Assembly (NCBI RefSeq): GCF_000003605.2
Contig: NW_003126883.1
Location: 966,487-994,639, forward strand
Length of the DNA: 28,153 nt
Reading direction: 5' to 3'
Source of the DNA: Saccoglossus kowalevskii
Lineage: Eukaryota; Hemichordata; Enteropneusta; Harrimaniidae
The notes beneath the pieces are model-generated. The model saw nothing but the letters and a program-made list of their open reading frames with translations, did no database searches and had not been told where the DNA came from. Of this stretch, positions 9,801 through 18,500 are shown piece after piece (the stretch's first letter is position 1; each line of letters begins with the position of its first letter). A program made the translations under genes and the position numbers.

Positions 9801-11277
9801 ACTAGAAGCTGAAATATTAATACAGAAACCATCCATTGAAACTATAGCATAGCAGTCTTTCACTTAACAATGTGCAAAGAGAAGGGACTGACAAAGGTGT
9901 TCAAGTTAATACAGGTGTATACATGCGTTGTACGATGATAGACAGTCAATGTCTCTACCTGAGCTACATACTTGAGATCCCCATCTATAATTCGAGTCTT
10001 CAACGAATCAAGAGTATATCGGAAATAACCATTTTTTACAGCATAATCCCATCGTGATCTCAACTGATTGTCAAACTATTGGAAAGAAAATAAATTTTGT
10101 ATTACCAAGGACTCAACATAGACATGACCTGCAATATATATGAATATACCTGGTACTAGTAATTATCAGCACTAGCATTAGGAAATGATGTACAGTCTCT
10201 CTTGGCAGTTTATATGCAAACTGTTGTAAATAAAGTACGCATGGAAATATTTCTTTTGACAACAATCCATTTCATTAATCTTGATTTCAAACTAGATCCT
10301 CTCTGTAGTGCAAAATTAGCCAAGAATTTTAGGGTTTTTTAGTTGCATAACTACCATGTGCTCGACAAAAGTAATCGAATCATTGTTAATTCACTTCAGG
10401 TTCAGTAGGAATTAACATGCAGCTATACGAATACGTGTTCAGTTTTGGTAAGTCTGAAAGTCAACAGATCATGAGGTTAGCTACATAGTCGACAACTATA
10501 ATGACCATGTTATTTTTGCAGCTGTGATTCCAAGGGATAACTGGAAACTGTAGTTTTACCTTACTGCACTTAAATTTCATTGTTTCAGACCATTGGTTTG
10601 AATCAACCACATAGTCTTCTTCAGAGAAGATAAACTTCCCAGGCTGTGATAAATCATTCTGTAGGAAAGAGAAATTCATTTCATAAATATATAAACAGGA
10701 AAACATATGCAAGATATGATTATGGGCTGCACAAAAATAGATGATTGTGATAACACACACTTGCTAGCTGGGATGTCTCTGGTATACAAATGATTAACCA
10801 TACACAGTTCAACAAGATTAGTGCTGCAGATATCATCAATTACGATCGGAAAGACTTTCCAATGTACCCCTCCCCCTTTAAATCCTCTAACACTACCCAT
10901 ACCCCCTATCTATGCCCCTCTGGAGGGCCCCTATAGTTATCTAGAGGAGCATTTACAACTGAATTGAGGATCTAGAAGGTTAGGGTTAGAGTTAGGGTGA
11001 GGGATGGGGTACAATGGAAAGCCCCTCCCCCCCCCCTCCCCCCATTTATTTGTTACAGTGTGGATCCCTTCCAAAAATCAGCTTTTACTTTCGGTTTACT
11101 TCTTTGACATGTCGTTACAAGTTACATTAAAATGGTCATGGTTGAACTTGTTGAATGTGACAATTAACAAAGAACTGTCTCTGTCTCTTTTCAACTATGT
11201 CACTTGCAAATTTCTCATTAGATGTAAAACGGTACACACCCACTTACCGGCGTTTCGTTGCACAAGGAGGCTGCCAT
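3747..11277 (-). CDS. GDPGP1: GDPGP1, GDP-D-glucose phosphorylase 1 (11 exons, complete)
   Basis: Exons in coding order are 11277-11248, 10658-10560, 10075-9959, 9595-9488, 9132-8962, 8777-8719, 8288-8186, 7164-7064, 5762-5617, 5507-5442 and 3865-3747. Together they make 1119 bases, or 372 residues plus TAA, close to the 385 of the human protein. All introns are GT-AG with matching phase. Conserved blocks include [19 protein letters not shown] (83-118), INVSPLEY (153-160), [11 protein letters not shown] (210-220), [12 protein letters not shown] (exon 9) and [12 protein letters not shown] (exon 10). H212, H214 and H216 form the HIT-superfamily catalytic cluster. The family phosphorolyses GDP-D-glucose to GDP and glucose 1-phosphate, and is thought to clear GDP-glucose made in error; it is the animal relative of plant VTC2. 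The start was chosen for its AAAATGGCA context and donor CCG|gtaagt, phase 0. An oddity is CN at 161-162 where relatives have GH. Confidence 0.95.
4074..4093. repeat. GTAA tetranucleotide tail of the LINE
   Basis: Five tandem GTAA units (TTAC on the element strand) at the 3' terminus of the retrotransposon fragment. Confidence 0.9.
4074..4732 (-). mobile_element. 5'-truncated non-LTR retrotransposon, 3' end
   Basis: On the minus strand an open frame to TAA 4325-4327 encodes the C-terminus of a LINE ORF2-type protein: [17 protein letters not shown], then [19 protein letters not shown] (a C-x2-C-x9-H-x4-C zinc-binding tail), and LREQKIKQ at the end. This tail is typical of LINE reverse transcriptases in many aquatic invertebrates. 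Beyond the stop, a 3' UTR ends in AATAAAGAATTAC and five TTAC units (4074-4093), the microsatellite-like tail expected of target-primed insertion. The left boundary is clear; the 5' truncation point lies somewhere around 4640-4732. No reverse transcriptase or endonuclease core is present, so it cannot move by itself. It sits in GDPGP1 intron 10, same orientation as the gene. Confidence 0.85.
5218..5340. repeat. Inverted repeat, possible MITE core
   Basis: AACAGTCATAGCGATTTT at about 5219-5236 is mirrored by AAAAATCGCTATGACTGTT at about 5320-5338, with an AT-rich loop of about 80 bases. Weaker symmetry extends outward, with AAGGAGTACTGAGGG on the left and the complement of AAGGATGTAGTCGAG on the right, to about 5144-5421. 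This suggests an old hairpin element. Confidence 0.65.
5442..5507 (-). CDS. GDPGP1: GDPGP1 exon 10
   Basis: 66 bases reading [20 protein letters not shown] plus lysine. It matches the family's [11 protein letters not shown] block almost exactly. It carries two bases in and one out, fitting both neighbours. Confidence 0.96.
5617..5762 (-). CDS. GDPGP1: GDPGP1 exon 9
   Basis: Reads [20 protein letters not shown] then [13 protein letters not shown] and [24 protein letters not shown] and R..VWPR.SS.G are hallmarks of GDPGP1/VTC2. Confidence 0.97.
5837..5955. repeat. Short degenerate direct repeats
   Basis: CAGTGAAAATTAAATCCAGC at 5837, CGGTGAAAATAAATTGC at 5902 and CAGCGAAAATTAATTCCAG at 5931 are variants of one word. 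They may be the decayed remains of a dispersed repeat. Confidence 0.5.
6388..6417. repeat. Perfect 12-bp hairpin
   Basis: CACAGTCACTCT (6388-6399) and AGAGTGACTGTG (6406-6417) are exact reverse complements around a six-base loop. It lies in GDPGP1 intron 8, with no coding sequence nearby. Confidence 0.9.
7064..7164 (-). CDS. GDPGP1: GDPGP1 exon 8
   Basis: Reads [20 protein letters not shown] then [13 protein letters not shown] and a split arginine codon. It matches the family segment after the histidine cluster, including the P..GF.F motif. Acceptor is attcag and donor gtgggta. Confidence 0.92.
7618..7697. repeat. Imperfect inverted repeat in intron 7
   Basis: TTTGAAATCGAAATTGTCAT (7618-7637) is mirrored by ATGACAATTTTTGGTTTCAA plus A (7677-7697), with two or three mismatches or indels and a 39-base loop that contains a CCAAT box. 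Confidence 0.65.
7921..7931 (+). promoter_or_regulatory. YY1-like motif in intron 7
   Basis: AAGATGGCGCC resembles the YY1 consensus AANATGGCG. It lies in the CpG-bearing patch downstream of two CCAAT-type boxes. Function is inferred from the motif only. Confidence 0.3.
8186..8288 (-). CDS. GDPGP1: GDPGP1 exon 7, catalytic histidine cluster
   Basis: Reads [20 protein letters not shown] then [20 protein letters not shown] carries H212, H214 and H216, the HIT-type triad in which one histidine forms the guanylylated intermediate in this family. All three are present, so the enzyme is likely active. Confidence 0.96.
8289..8718 (-). other. GDPGP1 intron 6
   Basis: A 430-base AT-rich intron with A and T homopolymers around 8360-8400 and 8518-8540. 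The 8375-8581 minus open frame has no similarity and is treated as chance. Confidence 0.8.
8719..8777 (-). CDS. GDPGP1: GDPGP1 exon 6
   Basis: 59 bases reading [19 protein letters not shown] and the first two bases of a glutamine codon. It corresponds to the helix of the human R.GIE..LLSLH region. Donor is gtaagtctg. Confidence 0.9.
8962..9132 (-). CDS. GDPGP1: GDPGP1 exon 5, nucleotide-binding strand region
   Basis: 57 codons, phase 0. An acidic, probably disordered stretch ([16 protein letters not shown]) precedes [20 protein letters not shown], the strand pair that frames the HIT-fold nucleotide pocket. GH of the usual GHVLLVP is CN here. Confidence 0.95.
9133..9487 (-). other. GDPGP1 intron 4
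   Basis: A 355-base intron. It carries a near-duplicate word (9147-9164 and 9189-9207) that ends in TACCGGTA, close to the acceptor of exon 5. Confidence 0.8.
9488..9595 (-). CDS. GDPGP1: GDPGP1 exon 4
   Basis: 36 codons, phase 0. [20 protein letters not shown] followed by [12 protein letters not shown] carries the strongly conserved RR.PQ.I.S..Q.F.P..FNF block of VTC2/GDPGP1 proteins. Donor is gtaagtgg. Confidence 0.95.
9596..9958 (-). other. GDPGP1 intron 3
   Basis: A 363-base AT-rich intron. Nothing beyond splice signals was recognised. Confidence 0.8.
9959..10075 (-). CDS. GDPGP1: GDPGP1 exon 3
   Basis: 39 codons, phase 0. [20 protein letters not shown] followed by [10 protein letters not shown] matches the family's FD..L...W......G.FRY.L..L.T.I pattern. 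It ends KYVAQ, as in the human FVAQ. Confidence 0.93.
10076..10559 (-). other. GDPGP1 intron 2
   Basis: A 484-base AT-rich intron. The open frames crossing it are extensions of flanking exons into non-coding sequence. Confidence 0.8.
10560..10658 (-). CDS. GDPGP1: GDPGP1 exon 2
   Basis: 33 codons, phase 0 at both ends, between tttcctacag and gtaaaac. It reads [20 protein letters not shown] and onward, the variable N-terminal region before the first conserved block. Confidence 0.85.
10978..11009 (+). repeat. Degenerate TTAGGG-like, G4-prone tract
   Basis: GGTTAGGGTTAGAGTTAGGG and following bases contain G runs at 10983-10985, 10995-10997, 11001-11003 and 11006-11009. It resembles interstitial telomere sequence and could form a quadruplex on the + strand. 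Confidence 0.6.
11022..11043 (-). repeat. C4-T-C10-T-C6 tract (G-rich on GDPGP1 sense strand)
   Basis: Three C blocks separated by single T. The complement is a dense G tract in the GDPGP1 pre-mRNA, with quadruplex potential. Confidence 0.85.
11248..11277 (-). CDS. GDPGP1: GDPGP1 exon 1 (start codon)
   Basis: Encodes [10 protein letters not shown], then donor gtaagtgg. The start sits in CAAAATGGCAGCC, both a good initiation context and a YY1-like motif. No family similarity is expected in these ten residues, so the exon is called from splice site, phase and context. Confidence 0.75.
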
Positions 11278-11288
11278 TTTGGATTTTG

Positions 11289-11377
11289 TCACGTCAGTGT
11301 GTTTGAGGGCGCTATTAGATATAAACGCCCGGCCATTACGCCCTAAAGAGCAGTGATGGTCGCGCCACGCATGCGCG
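11289..11377 (-). promoter_or_regulatory. Candidate GDPGP1 promoter (CRE-like and NRF1-like sites)
   Basis: TGACGTGA (minus strand, 11289-11296) is a CRE-like half-palindrome 12 bases upstream of the start codon. ACGCATGCGCG at 11367-11377 is close to the palindromic NRF1 consensus, about 90 bases upstream. The interval is GC- and CpG-rich compared with the gene body, and there is no TATA box. This is the usual look of a housekeeping promoter in animals. The transcription start is not determined. Confidence 0.5.
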
Positions 11378-11380
11378 AGG

Positions 11381-12446
11381 TATGGGTCTCATATGAACAA
11401 AGATTGCGGCTTTGACTGTCAAAAATGCAATTTTATTCATTGTGTTCTATGGAATGTTCTAAAAATAGCGATTTTTGAAAAAATATCAGGTCAAATTTTT
11501 CAAAATACGTCACTGTAACACACAAAAGAATGTTATGTCATGGTTCCATGGAAGAATAACTCCATGATTTTACATAATAAACCAATGAACATTGCCGTGC
11601 GATTTATGACCAATTTTCCCAAAATTTAGGAGTAGGCTTCTATTTTAAGAATGTTAGGGTGAGAATGTGTGGGGGCGCGCACGCCACAGAAGTCAATTAC
11701 GAGAAAACACATCATCATGGTGGCCACAGCGGACCTTAAATTCGCAGCCCAATCTTGGCATGGTTAAATCTCCTGCTGGAGTAAAACATTTATCATATCG
11801 CATCTCATGGCACTCGAGAAAGTATTTTGCCCGAAACAACCATGCGAGCAAGTTTGCCCAAGACAGTAATTGTTCTGATAAGGACTTTGCATGGATCATT
11901 AATACGGAATACACGCCGTAATAATCACGGATACTACCATTACCACGGTAGAAAAAAACACGCACGCAGTAAATAAAAGTTTTCGGCTAATAATTACATG
12001 TTTAGTAGCTTTAAAAGCCTTATTCGCTACTTTGACTAGACAGTGTTGTTCTAGTTGTCTAGCTTATTTGGAAAGTGGACTTTATACAAGCTATTTTTTT
12101 TTCTAAATGGAAGCAATAACGATATTATTGAGAGTATTGGTTTACAACATTGAAAGGAAAGAACATTTTTTAAGTTGCTAGATTTTGATCACTTAGTGAT
12201 TTACTAGTGTCATAGATGGTCATGTATAATATATAATTGGTATACATGTATATTCTATGAAATTAAATCTGCTGTTAACTTACCAATTGACATTTTCTCT
12301 AAATTGATTTATAGACAAAACAATTTTACATTACACATGGCACATTTTCAATACTATACTAAAATGCATTGATCGACTTCAAAACGGAAACACTACTACG
12401 CCCTCTATAGACATACCACTGGGAACTGTATTTGCAATGATGCAAG
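11381..12446. other. Upstream region of GDPGP1, no recognised gene
   Basis: CpG-bearing sequence up to about 11965, then AT-rich. Overlapping open frames on both strands (11667-11921 +, 11693-11965 -) lack recognisable domains. A strong start context at 11717 (ATCATGGTGG) opens only 16 codons. Whether a divergent gene starts here is unknown, because the sequence runs into the gap. Confidence 0.6.
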
Positions 12447-12927
12447 NNNNNNNNNNNNNNNNNNNNNNNNNNNNNNNNNNNNNNNNNNNNNNNNNNNNNN
12501 NNNNNNNNNNNNNNNNNNNNNNNNNNNNNNNNNNNNNNNNNNNNNNNNNNNNNNNNNNNNNNNNNNNNNNNNNNNNNNNNNNNNNNNNNNNNNNNNNNNN
12601 NNNNNNNNNNNNNNNNNNNNNNNNNNNNNNNNNNNNNNNNNNNNNNNNNNNNNNNNNNNNNNNNNNNNNNNNNNNNNNNNNNNNNNNNNNNNNNNNNNNN
12701 NNNNNNNNNNNNNNNNNNNNNNNNNNNNNNNNNNNNNNNNNNNNNNNNNNNNNNNNNNNNNNNNNNNNNNNNNNNNNNNNNNNNNNNNNNNNNNNNNNNN
12801 NNNNNNNNNNNNNNNNNNNNNNNNNNNNNNNNNNNNNNNNNNNNNNNNNNNNNNNNNNNNNNNNNNNNNNNNNNNNNNNNNNNNNNNNNNNNNNNNNNNN
12901 NNNNNNNNNNNNNNNNNNNNNNNNNNN
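12447..12927. other. Assembly gap (481 N)
   Basis: A run of unknown bases. Open frames drawn across it are artefacts. Confidence 1.
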
Positions 12928-15440
12928 TATTCCAGTCATGTGGTCAATTGGGGGGGTGAGCACAGGCTACTAGTATTAATGTGTCATTTGTAACGTTAAT
13001 CCTGATTAGAATTTAAAGCGGGACACTCGTATATATAGCCATATACAGCAACATAGTAAGAAAATACACTAATTCTGATTTTTATTCAGAGCCATGAAGT
13101 AAAGTGGAATTTATTTATTTTGTTTGCTTGTCTGTTTGTTTGTTTTTTGTTTGTTTATTTGTTTGTTTGTTCTTTGAAGAAATACAAACCCAATATTATT
13201 TACGCTTCTCGACACAAAGACCATACATGCATGTGCTTTATAACCAATTACCGTCAAAGAGGGCGCAATAAAGCTGACCTATCTTATTAATGTATATGTA
13301 TGATATGGGGCATAGAAGTCAATAATGTTGAAATGAATGTTCGTGTAACGCATTTCAACAGTTTTCAGTAAATAAAATAATAATGAAGATCCATGAAGAC
13401 GGCGTGGTTTACCAAATTAGCTTGAGTCTGTCGTTGTTTCTAAGTTGTTAAATATTTGGAATACGCAGCAAAGTTGTCGGCGTCTCATGTAATTACGGCT
13501 CGATTGCTTGGAATGCATTGACAGATATCTCGCAGTGTAGATGGCAAATAGGAAAGACGATTCGCTAAATATTACGTATATGCTAATGCGTGCCAGCTGT
13601 GATGGGGCATCGATCCGAGTGATATCATGACAGTCACCGTGACAGGTAAGGAGCGGAACGATGTATTATTCATCAAGACGTCGCATTCGATACGTTGTTG
13701 TCCCGCGATTAATCACGGTTATGATAAAGTCTCGACATTAACTGCATGTACATCGCGCTAGTTTTCTCAAGCTTTCATTTGTGGCTTGGCGACTTTCATT
13801 CCCTTTCCTTGGTGCCAGGGTCGTGCAATAAATAATCTGTAACATCCAGGGTGGTCCTGTGACGTCATTTAATTTCAATATGATGCAGTGGCGTGAAATG
13901 AACAACGAGTATGACAATCATTCAAAACACCAGGATTGGTTTACAAATAAAACAGTGTTACGCTTATGTAGTAGTACACATTAGTTCTACCATGAATGAA
14001 CAGTTTGCTTTAGTACAACGTTCGTAATGTGGGTTATACCACATCCATAGCGGTTATGAAATAGTGAGGTTGATATTAAATATAATTTCCTTGTCGGAAA
14101 TACAGAAAAGTGGAAACACAATTTAATCAACAACAATAGTGGCGCGCAATAAAATTTAAAAACATCCCGGGTTTGCTGCTAGGATTAAAATGTTGAGTGT
14201 TAACTTCCTCCGATCAACAGGGTCGGATTTTTCAATAATGATATCACAAACGTTATATTTAAGTGATTACTAGTGGACTATTGTGCATTTTAATATCGTT
14301 GAATCCATTACCATATCGTGTTGTATACTGTCACACCAACGTATAGAATTGTACGATTATTGTTATAAACATTGGAGTTAAACTGACTTTATTTTAATTT
14401 TAAAAATATCCATGCTCCAAAATGTTTAAATACACCTGTCGTATGGATTACCCACAAAGCAATGTAGGCGGCAGAGACAGCCCACTTCCGGTTATGAAAT
14501 CAGCAGCGAGAAACATTCTCGTCTCCGTATATCGGGGAAAATAAATTTATTATAAACAGGAGAATTATAAAAACTCATATGACCAGTGAGTGGTACGTAT
14601 GATATACATTAACATGGAAGTGTGTTAGTGCGGTAGATAGGAGTAAAATCAAGCAGGACAACACCAAGCTGTTATGTAGAATACAGAGTGTGGATACTTC
14701 GGGTGTTCACAAAGAAGTAACTCAGTTTATTTATGTTTGTTCGCACGCAAACTTCGAAAAAATAAAGCCAGTTCCTACTTACTAGCCGTAATTTGTGTAA
14801 GACAAATTTTAATTTTACTAAATTTCATCTATGGGATGATAACATAATCGGGATTAGCGTCCTTTTTAGACTATTCAGTGAATATTGAAAGAATATTACA
14901 AGTCATGAGTGCATCTAATGAAGTGACGAGTGACTTTTGTTTCGGGCAATGATGGATATTCAGAATTAAAATTGGTGATGTTGTATTTGCAAACATAGAC
15001 TTGGTGATGTATTGAAGATAGTAAACAAACAGATGACAAACCTGTAACCATCTACAAAGTGGAAGGAAGATTTCGTATTAATATTGTGAATACAATAAAA
15101 ATAAACATAATGTATATTACAAAAACAGCAGAACTACTGATCTGGCTGTTTTGTTTTTGTAGCGGCACAATTCGGCTCTACAATGAGAACAATACAGCTC
15201 TCTCGAGATCAGCTACTTTAACGATGTTGATGTTTCATTAAAACGTTGTTTTCGAAACAATTTTGTGCTCATTGGAAGAAAAACAGCTCATGCACACGAC
15301 ACCTGGACACATCGGTACTTTTGACAGACTGACCTGCGTCTTAACAAAGTTTGGTTATTATTAATTTAAGTTGAAATAATTAAATTAATAAAGTTAATGT
15401 GGAAATTGGTTTTAATTAGCTTACTCTGTGGGAATATACT
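12928..15440. other. Non-coding DNA, no recognised gene
   Basis: CpG-bearing, moderately AT-rich DNA with no open frame showing similarity. It contains a TTTG microsatellite at 13121-13172. A donor-like CAG|gtaagg at 13648 follows ATGACAGTCACCGTGACAG, which could be an orphan first exon, but nothing downstream supports it. Confidence 0.6.
13121..13172. repeat. TTTG-rich microsatellite
   Basis: Imperfect tandem TTTG and GTTT units with a few interruptions. Confidence 0.9.
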
Positions 15441-15486
15441 AAGTATCGCCGAGACCCTGCAGACAATATCAAGGCCACCTGCTATC

Positions 15487-15537
15487 TGATTGGTTAAATA
15501 AACACAGGCGATGGAGATGATTAGATGACGTCACGTG
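15487..15537. promoter_or_regulatory. CCAAT, CRE and E-box cluster
   Basis: GATTGG at 15488 (an inverted CCAAT box) is followed by TGACGTCACGTG at 15526-15537, a full palindromic CRE overlapping a CACGTG E-box. It lies in gene-free DNA. The cluster is suggestive of a promoter or enhancer, but no transcript is identified. Confidence 0.35.
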
Positions 15538-15540
15538 CCC

Positions 15541-18500
15541 GATCGTTCTCCTATCACTCATAGGACCAGGAATGTATGAAATGAGCACGTCACACGAGTG
15601 GTAACAATGGACTCTATTTGTTTCAATGTTGTTTAATGGTCACTGAAAGAAGGGGCAATATAATATGGAGTATACACTCCCTAAGATTAAAGACTTAAAC
15701 CCATTCACAGTTGCCATCGAAATATTTACCCTACAGATTGGAACTGGTGCCCTCGTTATTGACATTCTGTTGGTGTTTTGATAAAACGTAAATTACATAG
15801 CGATTTGTCACCGCTAAATCCTATTTACAAACAGGTGACAGCATTCCATTCACTTACCTGGCCCGCTCTATTGGCAACATTGTTGCTCTTTTCAGCCTAA
15901 GCTATGCAGTGAGTGTGCTATAAGCGGGGATTGTTGTAATCCCATTGGCACTTTAATTGCGGAAAACTAACTAACTGGTTCTCTTAATGGAATGGACGTT
16001 CAATACATCATACATTAAAAAGAAAACATTGTAAAATTCAATCGCTATTTACTGTATCATATACTAAGAATTATTGTATGAATGATACAAAAAGTAACAG
16101 GGTGGTCTTTTCAGAGCCCCTGTGACTTCTATTTGCTTTAGCCTTTATTCGTTGTTCAATATTGGAGAGTCTGTTGATTCCCTTTTCTTTAGCGTTGAAA
16201 GTGGGAGATCGATATTTCCATCGTTCTCGTCATTGTGGACGATCATGAGAAAAGAGGGATAGACGGATAAGCAAACAATGAGGCGATGTGTTTGCAAACT
16301 TAGAGAGTTGTGTGTGTGTCATACTACTATTTAATTAGTCCCCACTGACCGATGTGCTCAAGTCCCAGTGCTAATTGGAGGAAGTATACGTTCCTGAATG
16401 GCGACGGTACCATCTGGCTAGTCAACGTCTTCTATCGGCAAAGTCACTGCAATTTCAACGGCTTAGATTCGTATAAAACTTCAAGTGATTGTAAAGTGAA
16501 AAAAACACATATAGGCATGTTCTGTGCACGTATAGACATGTAACAATGACATGGCGCTCAAGGGATTCTATGGTTATAAACTGTTTTACTGGTGGGAACT
16601 ACATATGCACAAAACTACAGGATTGTATCATTAAATGAACCGAACTGGAAGCGAGAGTTACTCTATGGAAATACATTGTAAATATGACGAAAGCGTCAGT
16701 CTTAAAGTTTTAATGACGAAGATCAGGCTTTTTCCAAAAATTAGAAATTATATTCGTAAAAAATGTTTGGTAAAAATAGATAAAATTAAAATGTCATATC
16801 AAAAATATATAAGACAATGTAGGACAAATAATGCGAAGAAGTATCTATTTATAAAAATAACCATTTTTTTCAAGTTTTGTAATTTAATTTGCATAATATG
16901 ATTGGAGTACATAAGCAATGTATCATTTACTTCATTGTACACACACACAAACACAAGTCAAGCGGTTCAGTCACATTGGCTAACGGCTAACATATATCTC
17001 ACGAACCTCTGAGCTAACAATACTTGTCAAATAAGCACGGAGTATTAATTAACACGTTTTTTCCATTGTAGTACAACCTGTTTGATCTACATCATATGGT
17101 ACACAGCGAGATTTTGTTTACCGAATCATGTTCATGTCACGAAGTCGTGGTGCTAGTAGATTTTTGAAAATGGCGAGTTTTTTTACCAGTGATCATATTA
17201 CCCCAGAAGAGTGTAATCGGTGTAATATTCCGGTAATTTCAGCCAAGAATCCCCTCCGATATACACTGAACATCGAGTTTCCGGCAACAGATCTTAAACA
17301 GTTTTATGTTTTTGTTGTTAGTAAATTATCTTAAAAATTATAGACATTTGGTATAATTTATATTAAAATGGACCTTTCATTTTGTGATAACAATTACAGT
17401 TGTAATTTTAAGTACTACACGGAGCGATCTTCGAATTTAATACCACCACCTGACTAAACAAACAAAGGAAGTCAGTCAATCGTACGGTATAGCGGAAACA
17501 GAAATGTACCGTATTACATGTCGTGCATTTGTTAACAAAAGGCCAGGAATTATGTGATACGTCATACTAAGACAGAACACGAAACCTTTTCTCGCCAATT
17601 ACCTATTTTTAACCAGACGTTACCCTGTCATCGGAGAGTCAGTGGAAATTCTCCTGGGCTATCGTAATACCAACGACTGATATATCCTACGCTGTTGGCA
17701 ACGGTAGTCACAATTTCCGTTTTTCCTTCATTTTAATTGAAACTGAAGAAGCTAGATTTTCTGATGGATGTAGAAACAAAGGGTAATTGGGAGGCTGGGA
17801 TACTTGGATAAATAAATCATTATGGGTTTCTTTTCAGTCGTACTTCTCGCTATTTGAAAAAAATGCGAATTAAAGTGGCGAGGGTTGAATGCAAGACAAA
17901 TAAACCGAAAAGCAAATAATTTCGTTTTACGTTCCATTTTTTCGCTCATGCCGTACACTCAAGCACGTTTCACACCTTCCCTGTATTGCTACCCTCACAG
18001 TTCAGCCTGGTTTTAAAGGAACGTTCGGAGATTCCAGAAATATGTACTGGTGTTAGAAAGAAAAAGAATCAGCCAAGACAATAAACAACTTTAATGACTG
18101 ACAGATGAAAACAACGAGAGAAGAAAAGAAATGGGCCTGGTGGAGAGATGTGAGAGAATTAACCTAAGCCAAGAGGAAACAAGTCTTACATATAAAAGCA
18201 AAGAGATTGTTAAGCCTTTTGTGGAACCAGACCTTGGGTGGTTATTGCTTGTACTGCCTGGGGGCAGTATGAACTTGGATTCAATGAGAAGTTACAAGTT
18301 CGTCCACTTACACATATCGACATGCAACACATGTAATTTCTATGGTCATCTCTGCTTTATCTTTTATAATCACAAGCACGACCAAGGGGTCATTTATTTG
18401 ACGTATTCATCAAATCCTCAAATCTGACAACCGTGCTTCTTATTCATTCTCTCATTACTCGCAATAGTCACCCGACAATGTTGGCACCAGTAGGGTCTAC

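Larger units (their letters stand above)
10659..11247 (-). other. GDPGP1 intron 1, with C-rich and TTAGGG-like tracts
   Basis: A 589-base first intron. The middle is pyrimidine-rich (10865-10920), followed by degenerate TTAGGG repeats (10978-11009) and a C tract (11022-11043). No exon seen. Confidence 0.75.

Noticed and set aside
10461-10900. Overlapping minus-strand open frames at 10461-10900
   Set aside because: Only 10560-10658 is exon (GDPGP1 exon 2); the rest runs through splice sites into introns 1 and 2.
12379-12973. Long open frames on both strands across 12379-12973
   Set aside because: They consist almost wholly of unknown bases in the assembly gap.
16635-16901. Lysine- and isoleucine-rich 88-codon frame
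   Set aside because: The composition simply reflects AT-rich DNA; no motif or good start context.
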